Source of the DNA: Polyporus tsugae | Taxonomy: Eukaryota > Basidiomycota > Agaricomycetes > Polyporales > Polyporaceae | Direction: 5' to 3' | NCBI GenBank assembly: GCA_024305745.1 | Contig: JAHRBS010000001.1 | Coordinates: 3,100,001 to 3,164,000, forward strand | DNA length: 64,000 bases | In this document: piece by piece, positions 49,263 through 61,309 of the stretch | How positions within the stretch are numbered: position 1 is the first letter of the stretch | Layout of the letters: every line of letters begins with the position of its first letter | The notes under the pieces: generated by a model | What the model was told of the DNA's origin: nothing | The model's database searches: none | Seen by the model: only the letters and a program-made list of their open reading frames with translations | Made by a program: the position numbers and the translations under genes

Positions 49263-52200
49263 CTAGTCTACATCCATCTCCGAAGGACCCTGGTCAGCCT
49301 TCGCCTGCTCCTCCGTCTTCGGCGTCTCCGTGCCCTTCGGCGTGCCCTCCCCCGGCGTGCCCGTGGGCGTCGCCTCGACCTTGGGCTTGGGCTTGGGCTT
49401 CGTCAGGATCGGCGTCGCATAGTAGATGATCTCGTCCTTCTTCTTCAGCACATCCGCCGCCAGCAGCACCGGGTCGACGTTCTTCGGACGCTCGCTCTGG
49501 CGCACGTTCTGGTCCTCGAGCCACTTCTGGATCGTCGCGCACTTCTCCACGATGGACTGCTTGTCCTTCTCCTCGATGTGTGAGAATCGCTCGTCGTTCG
49601 ACGTCGCCTGGTTCATGTAGTTGTTGATCGTCTCCCGGAGTTCGCTCACGACCCGTGTCCGCTGCTCGGCCTCCTTGAAGCGGTTGATGACCGGGTCCGC
49701 GAGCGCGTGCAGCGTGTCGAGACGACCAACGTACACCGACTTGGTCGCGTCTTCGCCGTCCTCGGAGTACAACCAGTCCTCAGCCTCCCGGAGCGCGACG
49801 AGAATCTTCTCCTTCTCATGAGACTGGACGTAAACCGCATAGCGTTCGTCGAGCCGACTCCGGGTGTCGTAGATGAACTCCTCAAGCGCGTTCTTCCGTT
49901 CCTATCGTATTAACCCAATCAGCATCTGCCAAAATGTCGTCGCAGACCGGCTTCCATACCTCGGTGTCGTAGACAAGCTTGTCAGCGGCGTGCATCTGGC
50001 TCTCAAGCTCCTTGAACTGCGCGATGACCGACGAGTCGAGCCCAGTGTGGCCCCAAACGAACGCCACGTCGTGCTTCTTGACGACCCTCTTCTTCTTCGG
50101 CGCCGCCGCCGCCTCGCCCTCTGCGCCGTCAACCTGCATCGCCTCCTCCTTCTCCTCGATCTCCTCCGTGTACGCCTGCTCGAAGGACAGCACGCCGTTC
50201 GCGTTCAGCCGCGTCTTCACCTTCACAACCTGGTAGTCCCCGTTCGGCTGCGGCTCGACGTTCTTCGCCGTGAACTTCGCAATCCATGGGTTGATCGCCC
50301 CCGGCAGCTCGCCCGGCTCCGCGTACCGCGCCTCGATGTCGAACGCCGCCTTGCGGTAGAACGTGAGAACCTTCGTCGACGGCATGGTGTTCCCCTTCGG
50401 GAACACCGTCAGCGCCGTGTCGTCGTCCTCGGGCTCCCTCTCCCACGAGACAGTGACTGAGTATGGCGCGATGTCCTGGATCGAGAACTCGCGCACGCGG
50501 AAGATCGGAGAGAGCATCGCGCACGAGAATGTCGCGCCGCGCGCCGCGGCCTCGTCTTGGTTGAGCGTCGTTGAGAGGGTCTTGCCTCCGAACCAGTTCT
50601 GGATCTTCTGGCGGACGGCAGGGATACGCGTGCAGCCACCAACGAGCTCGACGGCGTCGATCTCGTCGATAGTAAGGCCAGAGTTGGCCAGCGCAGCCTG
50701 AAGCGGCGCGTCCAGGCGGCTGAGGACACCAGAAATGAGTTCCTCGTATTCTTCACGGGTGAGACGGCTGTGGACGTCGACGTCGTTCATGATCGACTCG
50801 ACGTTGAGGGGCGACTCAGCGTTCGCAGACAGCACCTTCTTCACGCGATCGCAGCCAGCCGTGAGACGGAAGATGGCCTTGGGGTTCGAGAGGACGTCGA
50901 TCTTGTACTTCTCCTTGAACTCGGTCGCGAAGTGCTGCAGGAGCGCGTAGTCGATGTCGCGGCCACCGACGTGCGGGTCGTACGCCGTGCTCTTCACGGT
51001 CAGCTGACCTTTGGAGAACGCTACAACGGTGACGGACATCGACGAGTGGCCAACATCGACGAAGACGACGTGTCTTGGGTTTTCGGCCTCAGGCAAGTCG
51101 GACTTGGTGATACCGTATCCAAGCGCAACGGCGGTAGTGTCGTTGATAAGACGGAGGACATTGAGGCCAGCGATCTGCGCAGCGTCTAGGAGTGCCCTTC
51201 GCTGCACATCGGTGTACCAGCCAGGGACAGTGATGACGACATCAGACACGGCACTCTTGAGCTCCTTCGCGGCCGTATCACGAAGCTTGTCAAGGTACAT
51301 GGCAGTGAGCTGTGTGGCCGAGAAGACCTTTTGTTCGCCGAGATAGTTCACCTGTTGCAAACCCGATCAATACTCGGCTCGCAAATTCCACGCTCGAAAG
51401 CAACAGTCGCCTGAAAATCAAAGTAGATCTGCGTCCTGCCCGTATACTGTATACACTGCACTTTTGATTGACCCCCGCCCCCCGGTCGACAGTCCGGCGG
51501 TTGTGACCACGATCACCGGTAAGGACTAGCGAAAACAGCAAAGAAATTTCGCCGCGTTTGGGTTCGCGCCCACGATTGGGGTAGCTGGCTTAGGGTTCAA
51601 TCGTTGTCGCATCGTGATCGAAGGCGACGCGTGACAATGCTTTTGCGTAGCTTCTCATGGTATCTCAGAGAGCGCGTCAAATGCTCGTTACATCGATATC
51701 GCCGCATATAACGGTCATGCGACAAAGGGATGCACAGAGCAACGCCCTTGTCCCAAGTGGCCAAAAAATCACGACATGGTCAAAGTGTAATGCACCATTC
51801 TTCTATGCAAGGCAGGCAAACCTCCTTAGTCCTTGCGGAGGATACAGGCGGGAAATGGGTGCGTTTTCTTTCAGACCCAAGTGCCAATTTATTTATACCT
51901 TGCCATTCCCCGCCCATATCCCACCCGAGGGAAAGGCGCCTTGCTCGCCGTGATGCTTCCGGTGTAAATGTGCAGTCTACACGGCGTATGCCCATGACGC
52001 GATAACGCTTTTCATCGCAAGCACCGACGCTAACTTCGCGAAGTAAACTCGAATCCCGGGAACAAGCACTCACCTGGGCGCCGACGGTGCCATTCGCATC
52101 GACGAGCTTCACATGGGTGAATTTTCCCTCGACCTCCGTGATCTCTGGGTCCGAGATCGTCCGGCCGAGCAGCCGCTTGAGCGAGCCGACGGTGTTGCGG

Positions 52201-52492
52201 AAGTTGGAGATCTCTAGGGTCTTCGCGGGCTCACCGATAGAGCGCTGCTTGGGGCCGAACGAGACGAGAGATCTAGCAGGGGGCGTGAGCATACATCCTA
52301 CGCAAATAAAGGATGCAGAATGCGTACGGGGTTGCACGGTTGGAGACCTCGTTGATGATGATGTCGATGCCGCGGTGTCTCGCAACACCAATCTGCACAA
52401 AGTCCCGCGAGTGAGCTATCGATCTAGGCGCGGCGATCTGGTAGGCGCACCTTGCTGTGGAGAGCACCGAAATCGATGCCGACGACGGACAT
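49263..52492 (-). CDS. SSE1: Hsp110/Sse1-type chaperone, Hsp70 exchange factor
   Basis: Exons 52451-52492, 52328-52392, 52074-52272, 49960-51351 and 49263-49901 join in frame to 778 residues. The ATPase domain (about 1-385) starts MSVVGIDFG and keeps NRATPSLVSFG, VPGWYTDVQRRALLDAA, LINDTTAVALGYGI, FVDVGHSSMSV and VGGCTRIPAV. The substrate-binding beta domain has an acidic insertion (EEKEEAMQVDGAEGE), as in Hsp110, then a long helical domain, and the C-terminus is a Pro/Thr/Lys-rich tail ending SEMDVD. Length, the phosphate-binding pattern and the insertion mark it as Hsp110 rather than Hsp70. Sse1 releases ADP from cytosolic Hsp70 and helps disaggregation. Intron 3, between exons 3 and 4, is about 722 bases, much longer than others in the window. 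A heat-shock-element array lies 160 bases upstream. Confidence 0.93.
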
Positions 52493-52650
52493 GGCGGGCG
52501 AGGATGCAGCGGAGGACAGTCGTGGAGGAGGGGGTCGTAATGGAGCGTAAAGATGAGAGGCGGAGAGCTTGTGCGGCTGCAGGATTTGTGGTCCTCAGAT
52601 CGCTTTTACGCGCCCAAAATTTGGTAACCCGATCTGGCGTTCCTTCCCGT

Positions 52651-52683
52651 TTCGGGAATGTTCTTGAACGTTCTTGCATCTTC
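52651..52683. promoter_or_regulatory. Heat-shock element array upstream of SSE1
   Basis: Alternating TTC and GAA at five-base spacing: TTC 52651, GAA 52656, TTC 52661, GAA 52666, TTC 52671, then a gap and TTC 52681. Five perfect contiguous units make a strong binding site for trimeric heat shock factor. It sits about 160-190 bases before the ATG at 52492 of the reverse-strand Hsp110 gene, the usual place for such sites. Confidence 0.88.
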
Positions 52684-52950
52684 CAAGGCCTTCCTGAACA
52701 CGCCTCCTCCTCACCTCATCGATATCTCGCATTCAACGCAGCACACGCGAGGCGGGACGATGGTCGTGGAGCATGCCGGATCGACGACAAGACTTTTGGA
52801 CGATGCTGCCAGTGATCGCACTCGAGACTCGAGAACGATCTTGCCAGATTGAATGCGCTTCGTGGGACCCGAGAAGGTCAAGAAGGGGATAAGGTATGCC
52901 TAGCACATAAACAAGTCTAGAAATACATCCACGTCTACGGACTCCTTGAT

Positions 52951-55058
<2,108 letters not shown>

Positions 55059-55549
55059 GGTGCGGAGACGATGGAGGGAGATGAGGAGAGGGCGAGGAGC
55101 AAAATGTGACCTTTGAAGAAGAGCAGGAGATCTGAAGTGAATCAGTCTCTGCATCTACTTTTTAGAGTTTATCCCAGCACAAAGTGAGTCACGGCCCGCG
55201 TTGCGTTTTCCCCCAAATAAACTGGAGTCTTATGTCATGCTATCCCACGAATACACTACGTGTCACCGTCGTTAATCGTGGGTAAGTCACGCCTGACGAC
55301 GATTGGTTTCCGATAAGCAGAGAGCGATGGAGAATGGAGAGATGGAGCGAAGGCGGGCGGATCGAACGGTGCATCTTGCGTCCTGCGTCCTCGGCCACCC
55401 ACTCTATCTTATACCTCTGTCTTCCTAGTGGGCCTTGGGTGCGCTGGTCGCAGCGGACACACAGCCCAGCACCAGAACGTACACATCGACATATCTGGCA
55501 TCTTATCACTCGCTTGCTGGCCGGGACCAAATATTTTGTGGACCCACAC
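55059..55549. promoter_or_regulatory. Bidirectional promoter region between KRS1 and the disordered-protein gene
   Basis: Start codons of the two divergent genes are 491 bases apart. The forward frame is open upstream of the chosen ATG, but without plausible coding character, so the MATRQNKKRKGR start is preferred. No specific factor site identified. Confidence 0.4.
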
Positions 55550-58500
55550 ATGGCGACAAGGCAAAACAAGAAGCGCAAGGGCCGCAACAATGCGCCTCCC
55601 CGCGAACGCACCGTCACCACCCTCACAGACGGCTCAGACGGCCCCTTCCTCCCTTCAACTCCTGTAATCCCCATGTCCGTGCCCGACGAGCACGCCTTGT
55701 CGTCCCCCTTCCCCATAAACGTGAGCCCCACCATCCCTGGTCCCCAGCCTTCAGCTGCAGGTCTCTCTGCCGGCCCGTACATGCAATCCTTCTCTAGTCC
55801 GTTCCCATTCTACTCCCCTGCGCACATGGCCCACGCCCCCGGTTCCTCCTTCCAGCCTCCGATACATCTCTCCAGCTCAGAGCTGTACCCGTCTACGCCA
55901 GCGCCACGATCCATTCCTATACAACTTCCCACAGGCCAGAACGACTTGGAGATCCTGGAGAAGCTGAAAGAGACCATCAAAAACAACCAACACGAGTTTT
56001 TCCGTCCGATTCCTCAGCCTGCTGCTCTCGCTAGTGTCTACCTCGGTCCTAGGTCCTCGTCTAGTCCAGCCTACGTCCCTCCTCATCCTGAACAAGTTCA
56101 CACGGATCCTCCCCCTCCCGGTCTCTCCACGTCTGCTCAGGATGGTCCTAAACCTGGTGGGGACACCGTCGTTACGACCGCTACTCCGCCTATTCTGGCA
56201 CCGAAGACGCCAGATCACAAGGACGACCCAAAGAAGCTCATCCATCGTTCCTCCGTGAGCGAGTCCCCGAAGCCCAATGTGCTACTCACTTTCGAGTTGT
56301 TGCGTTCTATAATGTTCGCTAATCACCCATCTTCGTCGCAGGCTATGCAGCCGCCTTCCTCGCCTACAAAGCGCCCGGACAGGTATGATCCAGCCTCTGG
56401 TTCGGTCCCCACCTCTCCTTTCAAGCAAGACAAGGGCGACGCAGGAGCTTCTCAACGCTTAGGAAATGTAATTGTCGACTCCAGTCTGCGGCCAGGACCC
56501 CCTGGGCTAAATAAGGAGCGGATCGGTCATGCAGGTGAGCTGACCGACAGTCCTGGCCCCATACATGCGAAGCTTCCCCCTGCCAATCCAAAAGACGACC
56601 CCCGATTCAGAGATTCTGCTTGGACTTCACGGAACGGCTATGAGGATAGAGACCGCCCAGGGCCTCCAAGCACCCGATCTCCAACTCGGATTGGCAACAA
56701 TGCTTCAGTACCCAATGACAGCCGGGGACCACCACCAAGAGACCAGAGGCCGTACGATCGGGAGAAAGAGAGAGACCGGGACCGGGACCGGGATCGTAGT
56801 AGGGAGAGGGACTACGACCGGGACGCTGACCGCGATCGTAGGCCGGATTACAGTCGGTACAGGGACGATCGACGGGTAGATGACCGCTCTCGTCCCCTGG
56901 ACGACCGCAGACCTCCCAACGGAGCGCGGTACGAGTCTCGTTATCCTCTCCGCCGGTACGACTCCAAGGCGTCCGAAAGCTTCGGGTCTGGTGGACGTGA
57001 CGACCGTGGCCCTGATTCGCGCCCCCCTCCTCGGAACCTTGGTGAAGAACGTGCTATCGTGCGCCCACCGCTGAATGCCTCAGTTTCTAGTGCCTCGGTT
57101 TCCGAGGAACGTCACGGTCCTCCGCCTTCTGGCGCAGATGATCGTAGTCGACCGGCTCCACCCCCTGTAATTGACGACCGAAGAGGTCCGACAGCTCTTC
57201 GCAGCCCAGAACGTCAGCCGAGGCTCAGCGAAGATCATCGATCTCCTCCTGCGCCTGTTGACCGTCCAGGAAGGCCCGATGACCGACGTCTTCCGCCTCC
57301 GCCATCGACGGACCGTCCTGCTTTGGCTCAGGACGACCGGCGTCGTCCCCCATCGCCTGCTGGAAGTGACAGGGCTCCTCCTAGACCTCTTGCTGACCAT
57401 CGTGCACCTGTTCCTGTACCATCTGCTTTGCCATCCGATCGACAAGTGAGGCCAGGCGATGAACATCGTCCCCAAATTCCTCTTGTGTCTGGTGATCGCC
57501 CGCCACCTTCAGCTGCAAACGATGATAGACGCCCGCATGGACCGCCTCCTCCGGACCGGCCGCGACCTGTGGAGGATCGTCGGCCGGCTGTTCTGGAGGA
57601 ACGTGGTGCTCGCCCGCCTGTCTCTGCTCCTGTCGACTCTCTACCTGCTCGGCCACCTGTCGACGACCGTGCTTCGCGTCCTGTCCAACCTGATGATAGG
57701 AGTACTCGACCACCTGTACCATTGGAATCGAGGATTAGTCGTGCGCCTTCACTTCAGGAAAGACTCAGTCAGCCCGTTCCTCCAAGGCCGGATGACAGGC
57801 CTGCGCCTCGGCTGGAGGAACGGCTGAGCCGTCCGACCAATGCTCAGCCTTCCCTGGAGGAGCGTCTCTCGAACCCTCCTTCTGTTGCCGACACTCGCCC
57901 ACCACGTGCTCTCGATGACCGACCTCCTAGACCGCCTCCTCCTCCTTCTGACCGGCCTGTTGTGCGACCTGATGACCGTACCGTTCTTGCTGAACCTGCG
58001 CGCCCTGCTTCTCTGAGTGAGCGCCCGCCACCTCACGGCGAAAACCGCCACTTCACTCCCGCAAGTCGCTTCGCACGTCCTGCGAGCCCTGCGCTGAGCG
58101 AACGTGGCCATCCTCCGCCTCGTCCCCCGTACCGTGCACCTTCCATCGCACGTGACGAACCATCGCGTCCGTTCAGGCCGCTTTCTCCGATTCCAGCCCG
58201 CCCGCCTTCTCGCTCTGACGTCCGTGAGTTCCGGCCAGGTCCTCCTGTTGACCATAGGGATCGAGATCGCGTAGATCCTCGTCCGCCGTATCGTCCGGAT
58301 CCGGAGAGGTACCCGCCTGAACGTCGTCCTTCGGACTTGATGGATGTCGATCTTCCACCTAGGTTCAGCGACAGCCGCCCTGCCTTCCGCCGACCCTCGC
58401 CGCCCCCTGCAGATCCTTATCCACCTCGGGCAGGAGACCGTGATAGATCCTGGGTGCCTGCTGGCGAAGCCCCTCCGTACAGGGACGCAGAACCTGGTCG

Positions 58501-59242
58501 AAGGCCCACAGTGGATTCGCACGGCTACCCTGCGCGCGAATGGCGCGACACCGACCGACTCCCATACGGAGATGACCTCCATGATCGTTCCTGGGACCGT
58601 TCGAGGGAATACGACCGCGATACCCGTTTCCCAGATCGCGATGCTGCGCCGCCCGCATGGGAAACGCGCGAGGAACGCGAGCGCAGAAACACGTACCCTC
58701 CTCCCACCGACCTGGCTCCCCCAACGCGGCCCTACGAGCAGCGCCCGCTCAGCTCACGGCTCACAGACCCGTACCCCGACGAAAGGGCGTACCCGCGGGA
58801 TGACCGCGCCCCAGCCCGGTACGACCCTCCGAGCTCATACTCGCGTGTGCGCCCGCGTAGCCCCAGCCCCGGACCTCTTCGCAGGGCCACGGCGGGCGAC
58901 GACCCACGCCCGCCGCTCAAGCGTCCCCGAGACGAGTCGTTCCCTCCTACAGGCCCGGGCGGCGTGTACTACCCCCCTCCGGACCGCGACGAGCCGAGCT
59001 ATGCCCCACCGCCACGCCTGCGCACGCCCCCGCCGGCCGCAGGCGGAGCGTACTACGAGGCCCCGAGGTACAACGCGAGCCCACCGCGCGAGAGGGACTA
59101 TGTCGACACTCGGGAGCCGGGGTACTATGAGAGGCGCGATCCACCTGGGAGGATGCCACCTCCACGGTCACCGCCACCGCCGCCGTATGGGAGGCCGTAT
59201 GGGAGGGACGATAGGCGTTACCCCCTTCCGCCACGCGGGTGA
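55550..59242 (+). CDS. Long disordered Arg/Asp/Pro-rich protein, function unknown
   Basis: From the ATG at 55550 the frame runs 1230 codons to a TGA. The beginning is basic (MATRQNKKRKGRNN), a likely nuclear signal. A short helical segment, QNDLEILEKLKETIKNNQHEFFRP (about 125-148), is the only ordered-looking part. From about residue 390 the protein is built from RD/RS-like dipeptides (DRDRDRDRSRERD) and then many degenerate copies of a DDR-x-PPPP-x-DRP-type unit, with PPYR, RPP and RDRD runs to the end. Such sequences often occur in RNA-processing or condensate-forming proteins, but there is no RNA-binding domain to prove it. An in-frame 87-base stretch (56255-56341) has a GTGAGC donor, CTAATC branch site and CAG acceptor, so it is likely an intron and the protein would be about 29 residues shorter. 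Confidence 0.7.
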   Translation: MATRQNKKRKGRNNAPPRERTVTTLTDGSDGPFLPSTPVIPMSVPDEHALSSPFPINVSPTIPGPQPSAAGLSAGPYMQSFSSPFPFYSPAHMAHAPGSSFQPPIHLSSSELYPSTPAPRSIPIQLPTGQNDLEILEKLKETIKNNQHEFFRPIPQPAALASVYLGPRSSSSPAYVPPHPEQVHTDPPPPGLSTSAQDGPKPGGDTVVTTATPPILAPKTPDHKDDPKKLIHRSSVSESPKPNVLLTFELLRSIMFANHPSSSQAMQPPSSPTKRPDRYDPASGSVPTSPFKQDKGDAGASQRLGNVIVDSSLRPGPPGLNKERIGHAGELTDSPGPIHAKLPPANPKDDPRFRDSAWTSRNGYEDRDRPGPPSTRSPTRIGNNASVPNDSRGPPPRDQRPYDREKERDRDRDRDRSRERDYDRDADRDRRPDYSRYRDDRRVDDRSRPLDDRRPPNGARYESRYPLRRYDSKASESFGSGGRDDRGPDSRPPPRNLGEERAIVRPPLNASVSSASVSEERHGPPPSGADDRSRPAPPPVIDDRRGPTALRSPERQPRLSEDHRSPPAPVDRPGRPDDRRLPPPPSTDRPALAQDDRRRPPSPAGSDRAPPRPLADHRAPVPVPSALPSDRQVRPGDEHRPQIPLVSGDRPPPSAANDDRRPHGPPPPDRPRPVEDRRPAVLEERGARPPVSAPVDSLPARPPVDDRASRPVQPDDRSTRPPVPLESRISRAPSLQERLSQPVPPRPDDRPAPRLEERLSRPTNAQPSLEERLSNPPSVADTRPPRALDDRPPRPPPPPSDRPVVRPDDRTVLAEPARPASLSERPPPHGENRHFTPASRFARPASPALSERGHPPPRPPYRAPSIARDEPSRPFRPLSPIPARPPSRSDVREFRPGPPVDHRDRDRVDPRPPYRPDPERYPPERRPSDLMDVDLPPRFSDSRPAFRRPSPPPADPYPPRAGDRDRSWVPAGEAPPYRDAEPGRRPTVDSHGYPAREWRDTDRLPYGDDLHDRSWDRSREYDRDTRFPDRDAAPPAWETREERERRNTYPPPTDLAPPTRPYEQRPLSSRLTDPYPDERAYPRDDRAPARYDPPSSYSRVRPRSPSPGPLRRATAGDDPRPPLKRPRDESFPPTGPGGVYYPPPDRDEPSYAPPPRLRTPPPAAGGAYYEAPRYNASPPRERDYVDTREPGYYERRDPPGRMPPPRSPPPPPYGRPYGRDDRRYPLPPRG

Positions 59243-59932
59243 TTGTACTGTATGTGCGTGCGTGCCTGTTCCCTTGGATCTGCGTTGGTGATTGGGGGGC
59301 TGACGCTCGTCGTTCGTTCGGTGATAGGTGATGGGTGGAGACTGCGGACTTGTCAAGCATCATTCGCGCCGTTGGACGTTTCGCGCCCCGCCATTGAGAA
59401 CACAACAAACCAGCGTGCAGACTCGGACTTCGGATGGTATGGGCATCGCACGTTCTGTTCTCCGTTCGCGGTTCTCCGGTCGTCAATATTTTGAAAACTC
59501 ACCGCTTTGTGTTGCTATCTATCTATCTACGTACTTGATTCCCTCGTGACCCCAATGTTCCTTCTGTTCATCTGCTCCCATTTATGTCGATCTAGCCACA
59601 GCTGTCCTGTTGCTTGGGTTTATCGCCAATAGTTACGTATGTATGTGCGTCTGTGCCTGAGCTTGGTTCCTTGTCTACATAGACGTGCACGGCCTTGTGT
59701 ACGACATTGCTTTCCAAAATTGTATGTCTCATGATGTTTCTCTCACTGTATAATTTGCACTTATTTGAAAAATCGACGATATACCGGCGGCGACCCCATG
59801 CAGAGTTGTAACTTGTGAGTCAATGGGGAGCGTTCCGATGCCGAGGTGGAAGGGCGTCTATTCTGGCGACGCTGGGAGACGAGAGGGCAGATGTAACGCC
59901 GGAGAGTGAACCAACCTTCGCTTGCGACCACC
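59243..59932. other. Intergenic stretch after the disordered-protein gene
   Basis: 3' trailer, a TATC microsatellite near 59514-59527 and the upstream region of the sorting nexin gene. No gene recognised. Confidence 0.45.
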
Positions 59933-60767
59933 ATGACCACCGCTTCCCCCTTCGCGCGGAGCAGCGTTTTCGACGAGCTCCGCATCGGCGGGCACGAGCA
60001 GACTGTGAGTGTTTCTCGTACGCTGTGCGATGCTCCGTCAGAGCACCAACAGGCCCCATATTTGTGCGATGCAGATCGAGGAGATGTATAGCGTGCCCGA
60101 GAGCTTCCTGGAGATCGAGGTACGCAATCCCCAGACGCACGGTGAGCACCACATCTCTATATGTCTGCTGCGGTACCTCGCTGGCTGACCGGCCGCGCGG
60201 GGGCAGGCTTTGGCCGGAAGATGTACACCGACTACGAGATCGTGTGCAAGGTGCGTGAGATAGGCCCGCTCCAGCTCCGTGTCTCTCTCATCTCGCCTCT
60301 GTCCCCCTCTCTCCCCAACGCCCGTTGCACCTTGTTCCCCAATCGGAAACCTGAAATTGATATTGGCCCCCCTGCTGCGTGCCATGAACCGAACCCTCGG
60401 TGGGCCGTGGCAGACGAACATCCCCGCCTTCAAGCTCCGCCACTCTGTCGTCCGCCGGCGGTACTCGGACTTCGAGGCCTTCCGTGACATCCTCGAGCAC
60501 GAGTCCACGCGGGTGAACATCCCGCCTCTCCCCGGCAAGGTTTTCACGAACCGGTTCTCGGATGAGGTCATCGAGAGCAGGCGCGAGGGTCTGGAGAGGT
60601 TCTTGACGATTGTGGCAGGTCATCCTTTGCTTCAGGTACGCCATTGTACTACGTGGACCTAGCGCGCTCTGACATCCTTCGTCGCGGCACGCCTTCGATA
60701 GACGGGAAGCAAGGTCTTGTGCGCATTCCTCCAAGACCCTGCCTGGGATAAGGCGCAGTGGCAGTGA
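59933..60767 (+). CDS. SNX3: PX-domain sorting nexin, SNX3/Grd19-like
   Basis: Exons 59933-60004, 60075-60141, 60207-60250, 60414-60635 and 60702-60767 join in frame to 156 residues, close to the usual 160. The protein is little more than a PX domain: [14 protein letters not shown], then [41 protein letters not shown], with the phosphoinositide-binding RRRYSDF, and PPLPGK followed by [20 protein letters not shown]3/Grd19 binds phosphatidylinositol 3-phosphate on early endosomes and helps retromer return cargo such as the iron transporter and Wntless to the Golgi. The N-terminal segment before the domain is short, as in that family, and there is no BAR domain. Exon boundaries preserve the frame throughout. 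Confident family call; the specific cargo in this fungus is not known. Confidence 0.92.
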
Positions 60768-61309
60768 GCGTAGCATACCTCTGCGGATACGTTGCCGCGC
60801 CTGGAACTGGGTCCGTTTACCATCACTGACTTTGGCTACCCCCTCCTCCTTGTTACAACATACTCACGATCACCTCTTTTTTGTTCTTATGCGCCCTTGC
60901 ACATGTTACCTGTCTGTTATGATTGTGTACTCCGAGTATTGACAGAATTTTCCTTCTCCATCTACGCATCGTACCTGGCGCGCTAGCCTGAACGCCTTCC
61001 CGAATACCGCCAGCCGACTGTGTGCTGCGAACCGTCTTTCACATCATGGTCATGGCAGGCCACCAAAGTATTCATGACTGGCTGCTCTGGCGCCTCCCAG
61101 GTTTAGAGCCGCCATTTCGCCCCTGCTTTAGGGATATTCGCAGTGTCTCGATGGTCCATTCCCGAGGTGGCAAGACCGTCGCTTGTATGCGCGCGATAAT
61201 AATACGAGGTGCGTCGAACAAAATGGGCAACCCTGAGGTGGCAACAGGAATCTTCGCGGTGTATATCGCTGGATCGACGATGTAACTGCAAAGCCATGTC
61301 GATCGGTCA
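60768..61309. other. Convergent intergenic stretch
   Basis: 3' trailers of SNX3 and the reverse-strand F-box-like gene. Small overlapping frames only. Confidence 0.45.

Noticed and set aside
57749..58582. 277-codon Arg-rich reverse frame
   Set aside because: Antisense shadow of the RD/Pro repeat region of the forward gene.
60288..60776. Reverse frame of 162 codons opposite SNX3
   Set aside because: Shadow of the conserved PX exon.
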